Shown here piece after piece: positions 1 to 8,177 of a DNA stretch of 64,000 bases. The number at the start of each line of letters is the position of its first letter. Position 1 is the first letter of the stretch. Made by a program: the position numbers and the translations under genes. The notes below the pieces were generated by a model. It did no database searches. It saw nothing but the letters and a program-made list of their open reading frames with translations, and had not been told where the DNA came from. Origin of the DNA: Tepidicaulis marinus. GTDB lineage: Bacteria; Pseudomonadota; Alphaproteobacteria; Parvibaculales; Parvibaculaceae. Location of the stretch: positions 124,001-188,000 of the forward strand of contig NZ_BBIO01000003.1 of NCBI RefSeq assembly GCF_000739695.1. Direction: 5' to 3'.

Positions 1-548
1 CGCACCCGGCGCAGCTCATCGAGGCGGGCGCGGATTTCGCGCGCCTCCGCTTCAAGCTGCGGCACCAGCGTGCCCAGCACCATGGCCGAGCGCATGGCGC
101 CCAGCGCGTCGTCCGGCTTGACGGCAAGGGCGGGCGGGGGATTGCGGTCGAGGCGCTGGAGGGCGGCCAGCGTTTCGGCAAGGTCTTTGCGCCGGGCGCT
201 AAGCTGGGCGCGCAGCACCGCCTCCGCCCCGACAAGGCCCGTCAAGCGGTCTTCGGAAAGCGTGACGTCTTCCTCGCGCGCCTGCACGCGGGCGGCGGCC
301 TTGATCAATTGGGCCCGCAATTTGGCGACTTCCGCGCGCAGCTCTTCGGCCTGCGCTTCCAGCATGACCTGGCGCTCTTTGGCGGTGCCCAGTTCCTTTT
401 CGATGGATTGCAGCGCTTCGGGGTCGGGCGCGCGCTCCTGGGCGGAGGCGCCGCTCCCGGCGGCATGAAAGGCGAGCACGGCGAAAGCGCCAGCCGTCAA
501 AAGGGAAAGGCTGCGGGAACCGGCTGTCTTGTGCCTAAAGCGCGGCAC
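1..548 (-). CDS. EnvC-like murein hydrolase activator, 3' part outside window
   Basis: Only the first 182 codons lie in the window; the rest runs off the left edge. The start is taken as the GTG at 548 because GAGGAG sits about 8 nt upstream and the resulting protein begins with a basic stretch, then a hydrophobic segment (LSLLTAGAFAVLAFHAAG) that looks like a signal peptide. The remainder is Glu/Ala/Arg-rich and strongly heptad-like, the coiled coil that precedes the LytM/M23 domain in EnvC proteins; the M23 domain itself is not visible here. The start lies inside the 3' end of the GpmI homologue (14 nt overlap), so the two are translationally linked. EnvC proteins activate periplasmic amidases in cell separation. 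The assignment rests on architecture and on the usual gpmI-envC-ctpA neighbourhood, so another coiled-coil envelope protein remains possible. Confidence 0.7.
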   Translation of the reverse strand, partial: MPRFRHKTAGSRSLSLLTAGAFAVLAFHAAGSGASAQERAPDPEALQSIEKELGTAKERQVMLEAQAEELRAEVAKLRAQLIKAAARVQAREEDVTLSEDRLTGLVGAEAVLRAQLSARRKDLAETLAALQRLDRNPPPALAVKPDDALGAMRSAMVLGTLVPQLEAEAREIRARLDELRRV

Positions 549-2112
549 GAGGCGAGGTCTCCTCATCGGTCAGTATGAGCGAGGCGCCGGTCATGCCGGC
601 CGGAGGATCGACGCCCAAAAGGCCAAGCAGGGTGGGCGCGACATCGGCAAGCGTGCCCGGCCGCAGCGGCGCGGCCCCGCCCTCTCTCCCGCGCACCAGC
701 ACGAAGGGGACGCGGTTCGTCGTATTGCCGGGATAGATATCGCCGGTTTCCGGGTCCGTCATTGTCTCCGCATTGCCATAGGTCGAGGTGATCAGCAATG
801 TCCCCCCGCGTTTTTCCAGCTGAGCGGCAATCTTGCCGAGGCATTTGTCGATCACTTCGGCGGCCTTGCGGGTCAGCGTAACATCGCCCGTCCGGGCGGC
901 AAGGCTGACATTGGCGAAGTTGAGCACGATGACGTCGTGCGACTTCTTCTTGATCGCTTTCACGGCCTCGCCCGCCATGTCGAGAGCGGCAAGTTCCGGC
1001 TTCTTTTCGAATTTCGTGCGCGGCGGCGGTTCCATGATCTGGAAGGTTTCGCCGGGCAGCAGGTCCTTGCGACCGCCCGTCTGATAAAGGCGCGCCTTGA
1101 CGGCGATGGCCGGATCGGCGAGGTGAAGCTGGCTGAGCCCGGCTTCGGCCAAAGCTTCCGAGAACGAGCCCGTCAGCGTCTCCATGGCGAAAAGGGGCTG
1201 CACGGCGCCGTCCAGCGGCGGCATCAGCTCGTAAAGCGAGTATGCGCCGGCAAGGTCCGCGCGGCCCTGGCGCTCGAACAGGGAAAAATCATCGCTGGTA
1301 AGCGCGCCCATCAGGGATTGGAAGCCGTCGGCGCGCAGGTTCATGAGCAAAATCGCATCGTCCTGCCGGATGCCCCGGTATTGCGTATGCACGCCGGGGG
1401 GAACGAGATGGGGCGGGATACCCTTGGCCTCATAATCGGCGACATGGGAGGGGCCATGCTCGATTTGCTCGCCCAGCCCATGCACGATGGCCTCATAGGC
1501 CGCAGGCAGGCGCTCGCCGATACCGACGCCGTCCATCACGTAATTGCGCCCCATGACGGTGGCCAAGCGCGCGTTTTCCGCCCCCGCCAGGTCTTCCATC
1601 AGCTCGGCCATGTAATCGACGGCCTTGACCCGGTGACTGTCCACCCCGTCGGCAAAGGCATGAACCCAGACGTCGAACCCTTCATGGCTCAAAAGCGCTG
1701 CCAGCACGGCCAGGTGATATTGATGGGAATAATTGGCTGCCGGCGAGGCGATGCCGAAAAGATGTACCGATCCGCCCAGCCGCCGTAGCCGGGCGAGCAT
1801 GTCCTGCAGCACGGGGTGGGAGGCAATGTTGCCGCCGCCATCGGCGATGAACGTGTCGTGGATGATCTGCGCGGGCCGTGTGACGGGCCGCCCGAGGCCG
1901 AGCACCCGGTGCCCGGTTTCGCCATTGCCCGCTTCGCCCGGTTTCATGCCGACCGCCTCGCCGCTTGCCGTTAGCGCGGTGCGTGCATTGCGCGCTGACA
2001 GCCGGTCGTAGATCGGCGTCTTGGCGTCGGCCAGTACGTTGCTGCTGCGGTCTGGATTGAGCCCCCAGCCGTCAATTACAGCAAGAACGAGCGGGTGTGC
2101 CGGATGGGCCAT
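535..2112 (-). CDS. gpmI: GpmI-family phosphoglycerate mutase homologue, probably catalytically dead
   Basis: Full length for cofactor-independent phosphoglycerate mutase (525 aa) and alignable along its whole length: VIDGWG at the start, GEAVGMKPGEAGNG, HAFADG, ATVMGR, LRAD, DVIVLNFAN and MTGASLI at the end. The key residues are mostly replaced. The canonical GNSEVGH reads GNGETGH (nucleophile Ser to Gly), NPDMVGH reads NVSLAAR (Asp and His metal ligands lost), TADHGNA reads TSTYGNA (Asp-His lost), AHTTNPVP reads GNTTNRVP (His lost) and DGGVHSH reads SPAANYSH. Of the seven Mn ligands known for the Geobacillus enzyme only the N-terminal Asp remains. The frame is uninterrupted and codon use is normal, so this looks like a maintained pseudoenzyme and not decay. 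It sits in the usual rsfS-rlmH-gpmI-envC order. Glycolysis would then need another mutase elsewhere; the function of this protein is unknown. Confidence 0.85.
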   Translation of the reverse strand: MAHPAHPLVLAVIDGWGLNPDRSSNVLADAKTPIYDRLSARNARTALTASGEAVGMKPGEAGNGETGHRVLGLGRPVTRPAQIIHDTFIADGGGNIASHPVLQDMLARLRRLGGSVHLFGIASPAANYSHQYHLAVLAALLSHEGFDVWVHAFADGVDSHRVKAVDYMAELMEDLAGAENARLATVMGRNYVMDGVGIGERLPAAYEAIVHGLGEQIEHGPSHVADYEAKGIPPHLVPPGVHTQYRGIRQDDAILLMNLRADGFQSLMGALTSDDFSLFERQGRADLAGAYSLYELMPPLDGAVQPLFAMETLTGSFSEALAEAGLSQLHLADPAIAVKARLYQTGGRKDLLPGETFQIMEPPPRTKFEKKPELAALDMAGEAVKAIKKKSHDVIVLNFANVSLAARTGDVTLTRKAAEVIDKCLGKIAAQLEKRGGTLLITSTYGNAETMTDPETGDIYPGNTTNRVPFVLVRGREGGAAPLRPGTLADVAPTLLGLLGVDPPAGMTGASLILTDEETSPRAAL

Positions 2113-2208
2113 ATTCGGAAACGACTCACAGATTTGGAAGTGCCGGGCAACTTAACCAAGCACCGCAGGGCTGTCCATATTTCCCGGTTTACCCTGGCCC
2201 CGCCCGCC

Positions 2209-2685
2209 TCAGGGGCGGTGGTAAGGATGGCCGGCCAGAATGGTGACGGCGCGGTATAGCTGTTCGGTCAGCATCACGCGGGCCAGCATATGGGGCCAGG
2301 TTTGCGGCCCGAAGGCCAGCGTTTTCGCGGCCCGCTCGCGGATTTGCGGGGAAAGCCCGTCCGCCCCGCCGATCAGAAAGGCCATATCGGCGGTGCCGCT
2401 GTCGCGCTCCCGGCCTATCCAATCTGCAAATTTTTCACTGCCCATCGCGCCGCCGCGTTCATCCAGCGCCACGATCAGCGCGGTCTCGGGAATGGCGGCA
2501 AGCAGCTTTGCCGCCTCGCGCTCTTTCAGCCCGGCGCTTTTGTTCTTTTCTTCGACTTCGGTGAGGTGAAACCCCGTCAGGCCGAGCCCCGGGCCGAGGG
2601 CGGCAGCGCGTGCCAGATAATCGGAGCAAAGTTCCTGCTCGGGCCCGGCTTTCAGCCGCCCGACACAGCCCAGAAAAATGCGCAT
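2209..2685 (-). CDS. rlmH: 23S rRNA pseudouridine-1915 N3-methyltransferase RlmH
   Basis: A 158-residue SPOUT-class methyltransferase, the normal length of the family. It uses S-adenosylmethionine to methylate pseudouridine 1915 in helix 69 of 23S rRNA on assembled 70S ribosomes. Visible signatures are [18 protein letters not shown], the SAM-knot segment [10 protein letters not shown] and the C-terminal [19 protein letters not shown], which is nearly invariant in the family. The start is ATG with the family-typical beginning [12 protein letters not shown]. It lies 17 nt after rsfS and about 100 nt before the GpmI homologue on the same strand, so the ribosome-maturation genes rsfS and rlmH are probably cotranscribed. 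Confidence 0.96.
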   Translation of the reverse strand: MRIFLGCVGRLKAGPEQELCSDYLARAAALGPGLGLTGFHLTEVEEKNKSAGLKEREAAKLLAAIPETALIVALDERGGAMGSEKFADWIGRERDSGTADMAFLIGGADGLSPQIRERAAKTLAFGPQTWPHMLARVMLTEQLYRAVTILAGHPYHRP

Positions 2686-2702
2686 CCGCTTTCAGCCGTC
2701 AG

Positions 2703-3164
2703 TTAATTGACGGCGACATGTTCGGCTTCCACATCCGCCGACCACATTTTTTCCAGCTTGTAGAATTCGCGTACTTCCGGCCGGAAGATGTGCACGATGA
2801 CGTCGCCGCCATCCATCAGCACCCAGTCGCCTTGCGTGAGCCCTTCCACGCGAGCCGTGCCATACCCGGCCTCTTTCATCCGGCGCAGCAAATGATCGGC
2901 GACCGCGCTGACATGCCGGTGCGAGCGCCCGCTCGCCACCACCATGTGATCGGCGATTGCCGTTTTGCCTTGCAGATCGATCGAGACGATATCCTCGGCC
3001 TTGTCATCGCCGAGACTTTCGAGAACCACGTCAATGAGGGCCCGTTCGGGCATCTGGCGCGGTTCCGCGGCCTGATTTTTCGCCGCGTTTTTACCGGTGT
3101 TGGACACGGCGGCATCGAAGCTGCCTGCCGGTGTACTCGGGGCATCAAAGCCCGTCCTGTCCAT
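2703..3164 (-). CDS. rsfS: Ribosomal silencing factor RsfS
   Basis: RsfS binds ribosomal protein L14 and blocks subunit joining when nutrients are scarce. The core begins near ALIDVVLESLGDDKAEDIV and continues with ADHMVVASGRSHRHV, EGLTQGDWVLMDGGDVIVHIF and REFYKLEKMW, all typical of the family. The first 40 or so residues are a low-complexity extension. I chose the ATG at 3164 (153 aa); a GTG at 3212 in the same frame would add 16 residues but has no clear ribosome-binding site. In most alphaproteobacteria nadD lies directly upstream; here nadD is 3 kb away and the egtD-egtB pair plus a SemiSWEET gene occupy the gap. Confidence 0.93.
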   Translation of the reverse strand: MDRTGFDAPSTPAGSFDAAVSNTGKNAAKNQAAEPRQMPERALIDVVLESLGDDKAEDIVSIDLQGKTAIADHMVVASGRSHRHVSAVADHLLRRMKEAGYGTARVEGLTQGDWVLMDGGDVIVHIFRPEVREFYKLEKMWSADVEAEHVAVN

Positions 3165-3298
3165 GCTCAGGAGTATGTTCCTTTCCCTTGGGTACAAGAT
3201 CGCCGGCAGCACCTGCCGCCCGGCGGGAGCATCTCTAACGCTAGAGGCGCTCTATGCCAAGAATATGACTGTTGGCGAGTGAGATTCAACCGGCCTGA

Positions 3299-4318
3299 TC
3301 AGGCTGCGACGTTTAGCCAGTGAAGGCTGAAATAGTCGTTTTCATCCGTCCAGACGGTATCGGCGGCAAATCCGGCCTTTTCGGCGAGGCGGGTAAACTC
3401 TTCCACCGTGTATTTGTGGGAATTTTCCGTATGTAGCGTCTCGCCTTTGGCGAAGGGGTAGCGCGTGCCGCCCAGCTCCACGGCCTGATCGCACAGGCTC
3501 TCCAGATGCATTTCGATGCGGCCTTTTTCTTCGTTGAAAAAAGCCTTGTGCATGAAATTGTCCGGCTCGAGGACGGCGCCGAGCTCGTTTTGCATGCGCT
3601 TTAAGATATTGAGATTGAAGGCGGCGGTGAGCCCGGCTGCATCGTTATAGGCGGCATCGAGCACGGCTTTGTCTTTTTTCAGATCGACGCCGATGAGCAG
3701 CGCCCCGCCTTTGCCGAGCATGGCGGCGATGCGGGAGAGAAAAAGCTCTGCCATTTCCGGCGAGAAATTGCCGATGGTCGAGCCGGGCAAAAAGCCGAGG
3801 GCAAGACCGTTGCCGATCGCTGCTTCCGGCGGCAGGGTGAGCGGGGCGGTAAAGTCCGCGCAAATGGCGCCCATGGCGATGTGCGGATAATCGGCGGCAA
3901 GCGTGCGCGTTGCGCCGAGCAGATGCTCGCGGCTGATATCGATGGCGATATAGGCGGCCGGTTCATCCAGCGCATCAAGGAGCGTGCGGATTTTGACCCC
4001 CGCGCCTGAGCCATATTCGATAATGCGCGTACCCTTGCCCGCTTTCTCGGCAAAGGCGGGGCCCAGTTTTTCCAGCAGCGCGATCTCGGTGCGGGTCACG
4101 TAATATTCGCGCGTTTCGCAAATGCCTTCGAAAAGCTCCGAGCCGCGCTGGTCGTAGAAATATTTCGGCGAGAGTGTTTTGGGCGCGCTTGCAAGGCCCG
4201 CGCTCGCATCGGCCAGAAAGTCGCCGAGCGGCGGCTCAAGGTCTTCGAAAAAAGCAAGATCCGCCGGCGCCCGGTTTTCGCGTGCTGGTTTTTCGCGCAG
4301 ATCGAGAGAAGCATTCAT
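3299..4318 (-). CDS. egtD: L-histidine N-alpha-methyltransferase EgtD
   Basis: EgtD trimethylates histidine to hercynine, the first step of ergothioneine synthesis. The protein is 339 aa when begun at the ATG at 4318; the open frame continues upstream into egtB, but that extension overlaps the end of egtB in another frame and does not resemble EgtD. Recognisable parts are TLSPKYFYDQRGSELFE and CETREYYVTRTE (substrate pocket), IIEYGSGAGVKIRTLLDAL (SAM site), LGFLPGSTIGNFSP, and the histidine-binding segment ETLHTENSHKYT with its Glu and Ser. It follows egtB by 40 nt and is probably read from the stress-type promoter upstream of egtB. Confidence 0.96.
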   Translation of the reverse strand: MNASLDLREKPARENRAPADLAFFEDLEPPLGDFLADASAGLASAPKTLSPKYFYDQRGSELFEGICETREYYVTRTEIALLEKLGPAFAEKAGKGTRIIEYGSGAGVKIRTLLDALDEPAAYIAIDISREHLLGATRTLAADYPHIAMGAICADFTAPLTLPPEAAIGNGLALGFLPGSTIGNFSPEMAELFLSRIAAMLGKGGALLIGVDLKKDKAVLDAAYNDAAGLTAAFNLNILKRMQNELGAVLEPDNFMHKAFFNEEKGRIEMHLESLCDQAVELGGTRYPFAKGETLHTENSHKYTVEEFTRLAEKAGFAADTVWTDENDYFSLHWLNVAA

Positions 4319-4358
4319 AACGGATCGGTTCCTTGAGGGGCCTTTAAAAAGGGGACGG

Positions 4359-5768
4359 TTAAAGGTCGCTTGCCAGACGCAGGCCGGAAAATTGCCAGCG
4401 GGCGGCGGCGGGAAAGAAATTGCGGTACGTGGCGCGCATATGCCCGTGCGGGGTGGCGCAGCTTCCCCCCCGAAGGACCATCTGATTGCACATGAACTTG
4501 CCATTATATTCGCCGATGGCTCCGCTCGGCGCGCGGTAGCCGGGATAAGCGCTGTATGAGCTTGCCGTCCATTCCCAGACATCGCCGAAAAGCTGCTGCG
4601 GGCCATCGCCTGCTGCGCTTGCCGCCGACATGTTTACCGCTTGCGGGTGGATGATGGGCGCCGCGCCGCCATCGCGCTGAGGCATCAGGAAATTGCCCTC
4701 AAGGGGCAGGCCGCGGGCGGCGACTTCAAGCTCGGCTTCAAGCGGCAGGCGCGCGCCTGCCCATTCGGCATAGGCGGCCGCTTCATAAAGGCTGATATGG
4801 GTGACGGGGGCGTTCTCATCGAGCGGCACCTCGCCGTGCAGCGTGAACTCGCGCCAGGACCCGTCATCGGCGCGGCGCCAATAAGCCGGGGTCTGCCAGC
4901 CGCCTTCGCTTACCGCGTTCCAGCCATCCGAGAGCCAGAGCGGCGCGCGCTGATAGCCGCCCTCTTCGATGAAGGCGCGGAACTCGCCATTGGTGACGGG
5001 CCGGCTTGCGAGGCGGAAGGGGCGCAGCAGAATTTCATGGCGCGGGCCTTCATTGTCGAAACTGAAACCGGCCGGGTCCATGTCGCGGCCGATCTCGTAA
5101 ATGCCGCCGCCGAATTCGCTCCAGCTCAAGGCGGGCGCGGAGGCGCTTTCTCCAGGCGGCGTATAAAGCGCGGGCGAGAGCGGGTTTTGCGCCAGCACAT
5201 GTTTGATGTCGGTGCAAATGAGTTCCTGATGCTGCTGCTCGTGATTGAGGCCGAGCGTGATGAGCACGGCAAGCTTCTGCCAGAGCGCGGCGCCTGCTTC
5301 TTCCATCAGCTCCAGCATCGCCCCGTCCACATAGGCGCGGTAGTCCATCACTTCGGCCACCGTTGGGCGGGAGAGAAACCCCCGGTGAGGGCGCAGCCAT
5401 TGCGGGCCGACCTGCTGGTAATAGGAATTGAAAAGCAGGTCATACGTCTCGTTGAGAGGGCGGTAGTTTTTTGCGTGGGGCTTCAGCAAGAAGGTCTCGA
5501 AGAACCAGCTTGTATGCGCCAAATGCCATTTCGTCGGGCTGACATCGGGCATGGTCTGCACGACCATGTCTTCGGGGGCGAGCGGAGCGGCCAGCGCTTC
5601 GCTGTCCCGGCGCACGGTCAGATAATAGGCGCGCATCGCCTCGCGCTCGTTCAGATCGGCAGGGGGCGTGCGCTGGGCTTTCAGCGCGGCAACGCCGCCG
5701 GTGCTTTTTGGGGCGCGCGCTCCGCGCTCCGCTTCCGATTCGATATGTGGCTGTGCTGGCCCTGGCAT
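4359..5768 (-). CDS. egtB: Ergothioneine sulfoxide synthase EgtB
   Basis: A non-haem iron enzyme (469 aa) that joins hercynine to a thiol (gamma-glutamylcysteine or cysteine, depending on type) with O2. The N-terminal DinB-like domain supplies the three iron histidines: one in KWHLAHTSWFFE and two in LNHEQQHQELI. The C-terminal half is the formylglycine-generating-enzyme fold, seen in RPVTNGEFRAFIEEGGY, GDVWEWTASSY and LRGGSCATPHGHMRATYRNF. No egtA, egtC or egtE is in the window; many proteobacteria carry only the EgtB-EgtD pair. The first 40 residues are poorly conserved and a later start is possible. Together with egtD it forms a two-gene unit. Confidence 0.95.
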   Translation of the reverse strand: MPGPAQPHIESEAERGARAPKSTGGVAALKAQRTPPADLNEREAMRAYYLTVRRDSEALAAPLAPEDMVVQTMPDVSPTKWHLAHTSWFFETFLLKPHAKNYRPLNETYDLLFNSYYQQVGPQWLRPHRGFLSRPTVAEVMDYRAYVDGAMLELMEEAGAALWQKLAVLITLGLNHEQQHQELICTDIKHVLAQNPLSPALYTPPGESASAPALSWSEFGGGIYEIGRDMDPAGFSFDNEGPRHEILLRPFRLASRPVTNGEFRAFIEEGGYQRAPLWLSDGWNAVSEGGWQTPAYWRRADDGSWREFTLHGEVPLDENAPVTHISLYEAAAYAEWAGARLPLEAELEVAARGLPLEGNFLMPQRDGGAAPIIHPQAVNMSAASAAGDGPQQLFGDVWEWTASSYSAYPGYRAPSGAIGEYNGKFMCNQMVLRGGSCATPHGHMRATYRNFFPAAARWQFSGLRLASDL

Positions 5769-5860
5769 CTACCCCTCCCTCCAGCCGCCTGTCCGGCGGA
5801 ACCGTTCTCTATTTAGTCCATCACGAGTGAATGTCAGGTGTCCATCACCGTTTCGTGAAA

Positions 5861-5885
5861 AACGGTTGCGCGCAGAATGGGTTCC
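5861..5885 (-). promoter_or_regulatory. EcfG-type general stress promoter in front of egtBD
   Basis: On the minus strand GGAAC (5885-5881), a 16-nt spacer and CGTT (5864-5861) match the alphaproteobacterial EcfG consensus exactly. A transcript would begin near 5853, about 85 nt before the egtB start. The site is intergenic and correctly oriented. By simple base statistics about one chance match is expected in 64 kb on both strands, so position matters more than the match alone. Confidence 0.6.
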
Positions 5886-5977
5886 GGGGAACCAAAGCGC
5901 CGCATCGCCTGCGCGCTGCGGTCCATAAGGGGTTGCTGCGTGCCGGCTCTGTTGTCAGGAAATGGCAGGAGGGAGGA

Positions 5978-6232
5978 TCAACCGAACCTGAATTTCGCCA
6001 CCAGAACGGCGCCTGCGAGAACCAGCGTCACGGAATTGGCGATGATGAGCGGCAAGTCGCCTGCAAGAAGCCCGTAGATCAGCCAGAGCACGATGCCGAG
6101 GCACATGGCCAGAAACATCAAAAGCGAGACATCGGCGGTGGAGCGGGTGCGCCAGGCGCGCAAGACCTGGGGAAGGAAGGCGAGCGTGGTCAGCGTGCCA
6201 GCGCTCATGCCGATCAGCGTGATGGGGTCCAT
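5978..6232 (-). CDS. SemiSWEET-family transporter
   Basis: An 84-residue membrane protein with three predicted transmembrane helices and the PQ motif in FLPQVLRAWRTRST, the length and pattern of bacterial SemiSWEET proteins, which dimerise to move small sugars across the inner membrane. The ending VLVAKFRFG is also usual. Its start overlaps the last 19 nt of nadD on the same strand, so it is translationally coupled to that gene. The substrate cannot be deduced. About 200 nt follow before egtB; that gap holds the stress-type promoter. Confidence 0.85.
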   Translation of the reverse strand: MDPITLIGMSAGTLTTLAFLPQVLRAWRTRSTADVSLLMFLAMCLGIVLWLIYGLLAGDLPLIIANSVTLVLAGAVLVAKFRFG

Positions 6233-6843
6233 GCGGTTTGTCCGGAACGGGCGCGCGCGGCGCGGATTTCTGTAGCGGAGGCCGGGTGCTCCGGTCCCTC
6301 AATAAAGGTCAGCGCGGGCGCTTTGACAAGCGGCAAAAGTGCCGCGTCCGCCGCCTCGAGCCGGTAGGGCGCGAGATACTGCGCGGCTTTGGAGAGGCGT
6401 GCCTTCAAGGTGAAGCCGGGGCGCGGGTAAACGGCGATCGGCACGGTGCGGGCGATGGTTTTCCAGTCCCGCCATTTCGGAAACTGCACCATATTGTCCG
6501 CGCCCATTAGCCAGATGAAATGGACATGAGGGTGGCGGGCGGTGAGTGCCTTCAGGGTATCTGCGGTGTAAGCGGTGCCGAGGCGCCGCTCGATATCGGT
6601 AACGCAGATGCGCGGGTGGTCCGCCGCTTCGCGCGCCGAGGCAAGGCGCGCTTCGAGGCTTGCCATGCCGGCTTTGTCTTTCAGCGGATTTTGCGGGGAG
6701 ACGAGCCACCAGACGCGGTGGAGCTGCAGCTTTTCCATTGCCATGAGGCTGAGGTGGCGGTGGCCTTCATGAGCGGGATTGAACGAGCCGCCCAGAAGGG
6801 CGACCTTCATGCCGGGCGAAAGCGCTGGCGTGGCGGTGCGCAT
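6214..6843 (-). CDS. nadD: Nicotinate-nucleotide adenylyltransferase NadD
   Basis: NadD adenylylates nicotinate mononucleotide in NAD synthesis. Signatures are KVALLGGSFNPAHEGHRHL with the HxGH nucleotidyltransferase motif, WLVSPQNPLK, WLMGADNMVQFPKW and ATEIRAAR near the end (family ISSTxIR). The ATG at 6843 is preferred (209 aa, AAAGGA upstream); an ATG at 6810 directly before KVALLGG has no ribosome-binding site. The gene follows proA by 28 nt. It is separated from its usual partner rsfS by SemiSWEET, egtB and egtD. Confidence 0.95.
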   Translation of the reverse strand: MRTATPALSPGMKVALLGGSFNPAHEGHRHLSLMAMEKLQLHRVWWLVSPQNPLKDKAGMASLEARLASAREAADHPRICVTDIERRLGTAYTADTLKALTARHPHVHFIWLMGADNMVQFPKWRDWKTIARTVPIAVYPRPGFTLKARLSKAAQYLAPYRLEAADAALLPLVKAPALTFIEGPEHPASATEIRAARARSGQTAWTPSR

Positions 6844-6871
6844 GGGCAGCTCGTGTCCTTTGCGGGGTGGC

Positions 6872-8155
6872 TCAAGGGCGCGTCTGGCCTTTGCCGCGCA
6901 CCACATATTTGAAGCTCGTGAGTTGCTCGACACCGACCGGCCCGCGCGCATGAAAGCGGCCCGTTGCAATGCCGATTTCCGCGCCCATGCCGAATTCGCC
7001 GCCATCGGCAAATTGGGTGGAGGCATTGTGAAGGACGATGGCGCTATCGACCTCGTTCAAAAACTTCTCGGCGGTTTTCTCGTCCGAGGTGACGATGGCA
7101 TCGGTGTGATGGGAGCCATATTTGCCGATATGCTCGATCGCCTCGCTCACGCCATTGACGACCTTGATAGCGATAATGGCATCTAGATATTCGGTATACC
7201 AATCATCTTCCGAGGCTTGCTTGGCGGCGCTCACTTCCGCGCGCACCGTATCATCGCCGCGCACCTCGCAACCCTTTTCCAGCAGCGCCTCGATGATGGG
7301 GCGCAGATGCGTGCCTGCGCAGGCGCGGTCCACCAGCACCGTTTCCGCCGACCCGCAAATGCCGGTACGGCGCATTTTGGCATTGACCACGATGTCGCGC
7401 GCCATGTCGAGATCGGCAGCCCCGTCCACATAGACATGGCAGACACCGTCGAGATGGGCGAAGACCGGCACGCGGGCTTCCGTTTGCACGCGCTCGATGA
7501 GCCCGCGCCCGCCGCGCGGCACGATCACGTCGAGCCTGCCGCCGAGCCCGCGCAGCATCTCGCCGACGGCGGCGCGGTCGCGGGTGGGGACAAGCTGGAT
7601 CGCCGCTTCGGGAAGACCGGCGGCCGAAAGCCCCTCTACAAGGCAGTCATGGATGGCATGGCTGGAATGAAAGCTTTCCGAGCCCCCGCGCAGGATCGCC
7701 GCATTGCCCGCCTTCAGGCAAAGCGCGCCCGCATCGGCGGTGACATTGGGCCGGCTTTCATAAATGACGCCGATCACCCCGAGCGGCACGCGCACGCGCT
7801 CTATGCGCAGCCCGTTGGGCCGTTCCCAATCGGCCATGATGTCGCCGACGGGATCTTTCAGCGCGGCGACGGCTTCAAGCCCCTTGGCAATGCCTTCGAT
7901 GCGCTCTTCATCGAGCGCCAGACGGTCGAGCATGGCGGCGGTCAGGCCCTTTTCGCGGCCGAAGGCCATATCGCGCGCATTGGCATCGAGAATGTCATCG
8001 ACATTGGCGCGCAGCGTCATGGCGGCGGCGAGCAGGGCGGCGTCTTTCGCCTTCGATGGGGCAAGCGCCAAAAGCTCGGCGCTGGCGCGGGCCTTGCGGC
8101 CCACTTCTTCCATCAGTCCGGCGACATCGGCGCTTTGGTCTTCGGCCATGCTCAT
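6872..8155 (-). CDS. proA: Gamma-glutamyl phosphate reductase ProA
   Basis: Second enzyme of proline synthesis: NADPH-dependent reduction of gamma-glutamyl phosphate to glutamate semialdehyde. The 427-residue length is normal. Motifs include [23 protein letters not shown] (split here at the family-conserved IYESRPN), [21 protein letters not shown] and the catalytic cysteine in [13 protein letters not shown]. The C-terminal [13 protein letters not shown] is typical. It lies 22 nt downstream of proB and upstream of nadD, as in many alphaproteobacteria. Confidence 0.97.
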   Translation of the reverse strand: MSMAEDQSADVAGLMEEVGRKARASAELLALAPSKAKDAALLAAAMTLRANVDDILDANARDMAFGREKGLTAAMLDRLALDEERIEGIAKGLEAVAALKDPVGDIMADWERPNGLRIERVRVPLGVIGVIYESRPNVTADAGALCLKAGNAAILRGGSESFHSSHAIHDCLVEGLSAAGLPEAAIQLVPTRDRAAVGEMLRGLGGRLDVIVPRGGRGLIERVQTEARVPVFAHLDGVCHVYVDGAADLDMARDIVVNAKMRRTGICGSAETVLVDRACAGTHLRPIIEALLEKGCEVRGDDTVRAEVSAAKQASEDDWYTEYLDAIIAIKVVNGVSEAIEHIGKYGSHHTDAIVTSDEKTAEKFLNEVDSAIVLHNASTQFADGGEFGMGAEIGIATGRFHARGPVGVEQLTSFKYVVRGKGQTRP

Positions 8156-8177
8156 CTGCTCAACCCGTCTTTCGCGT

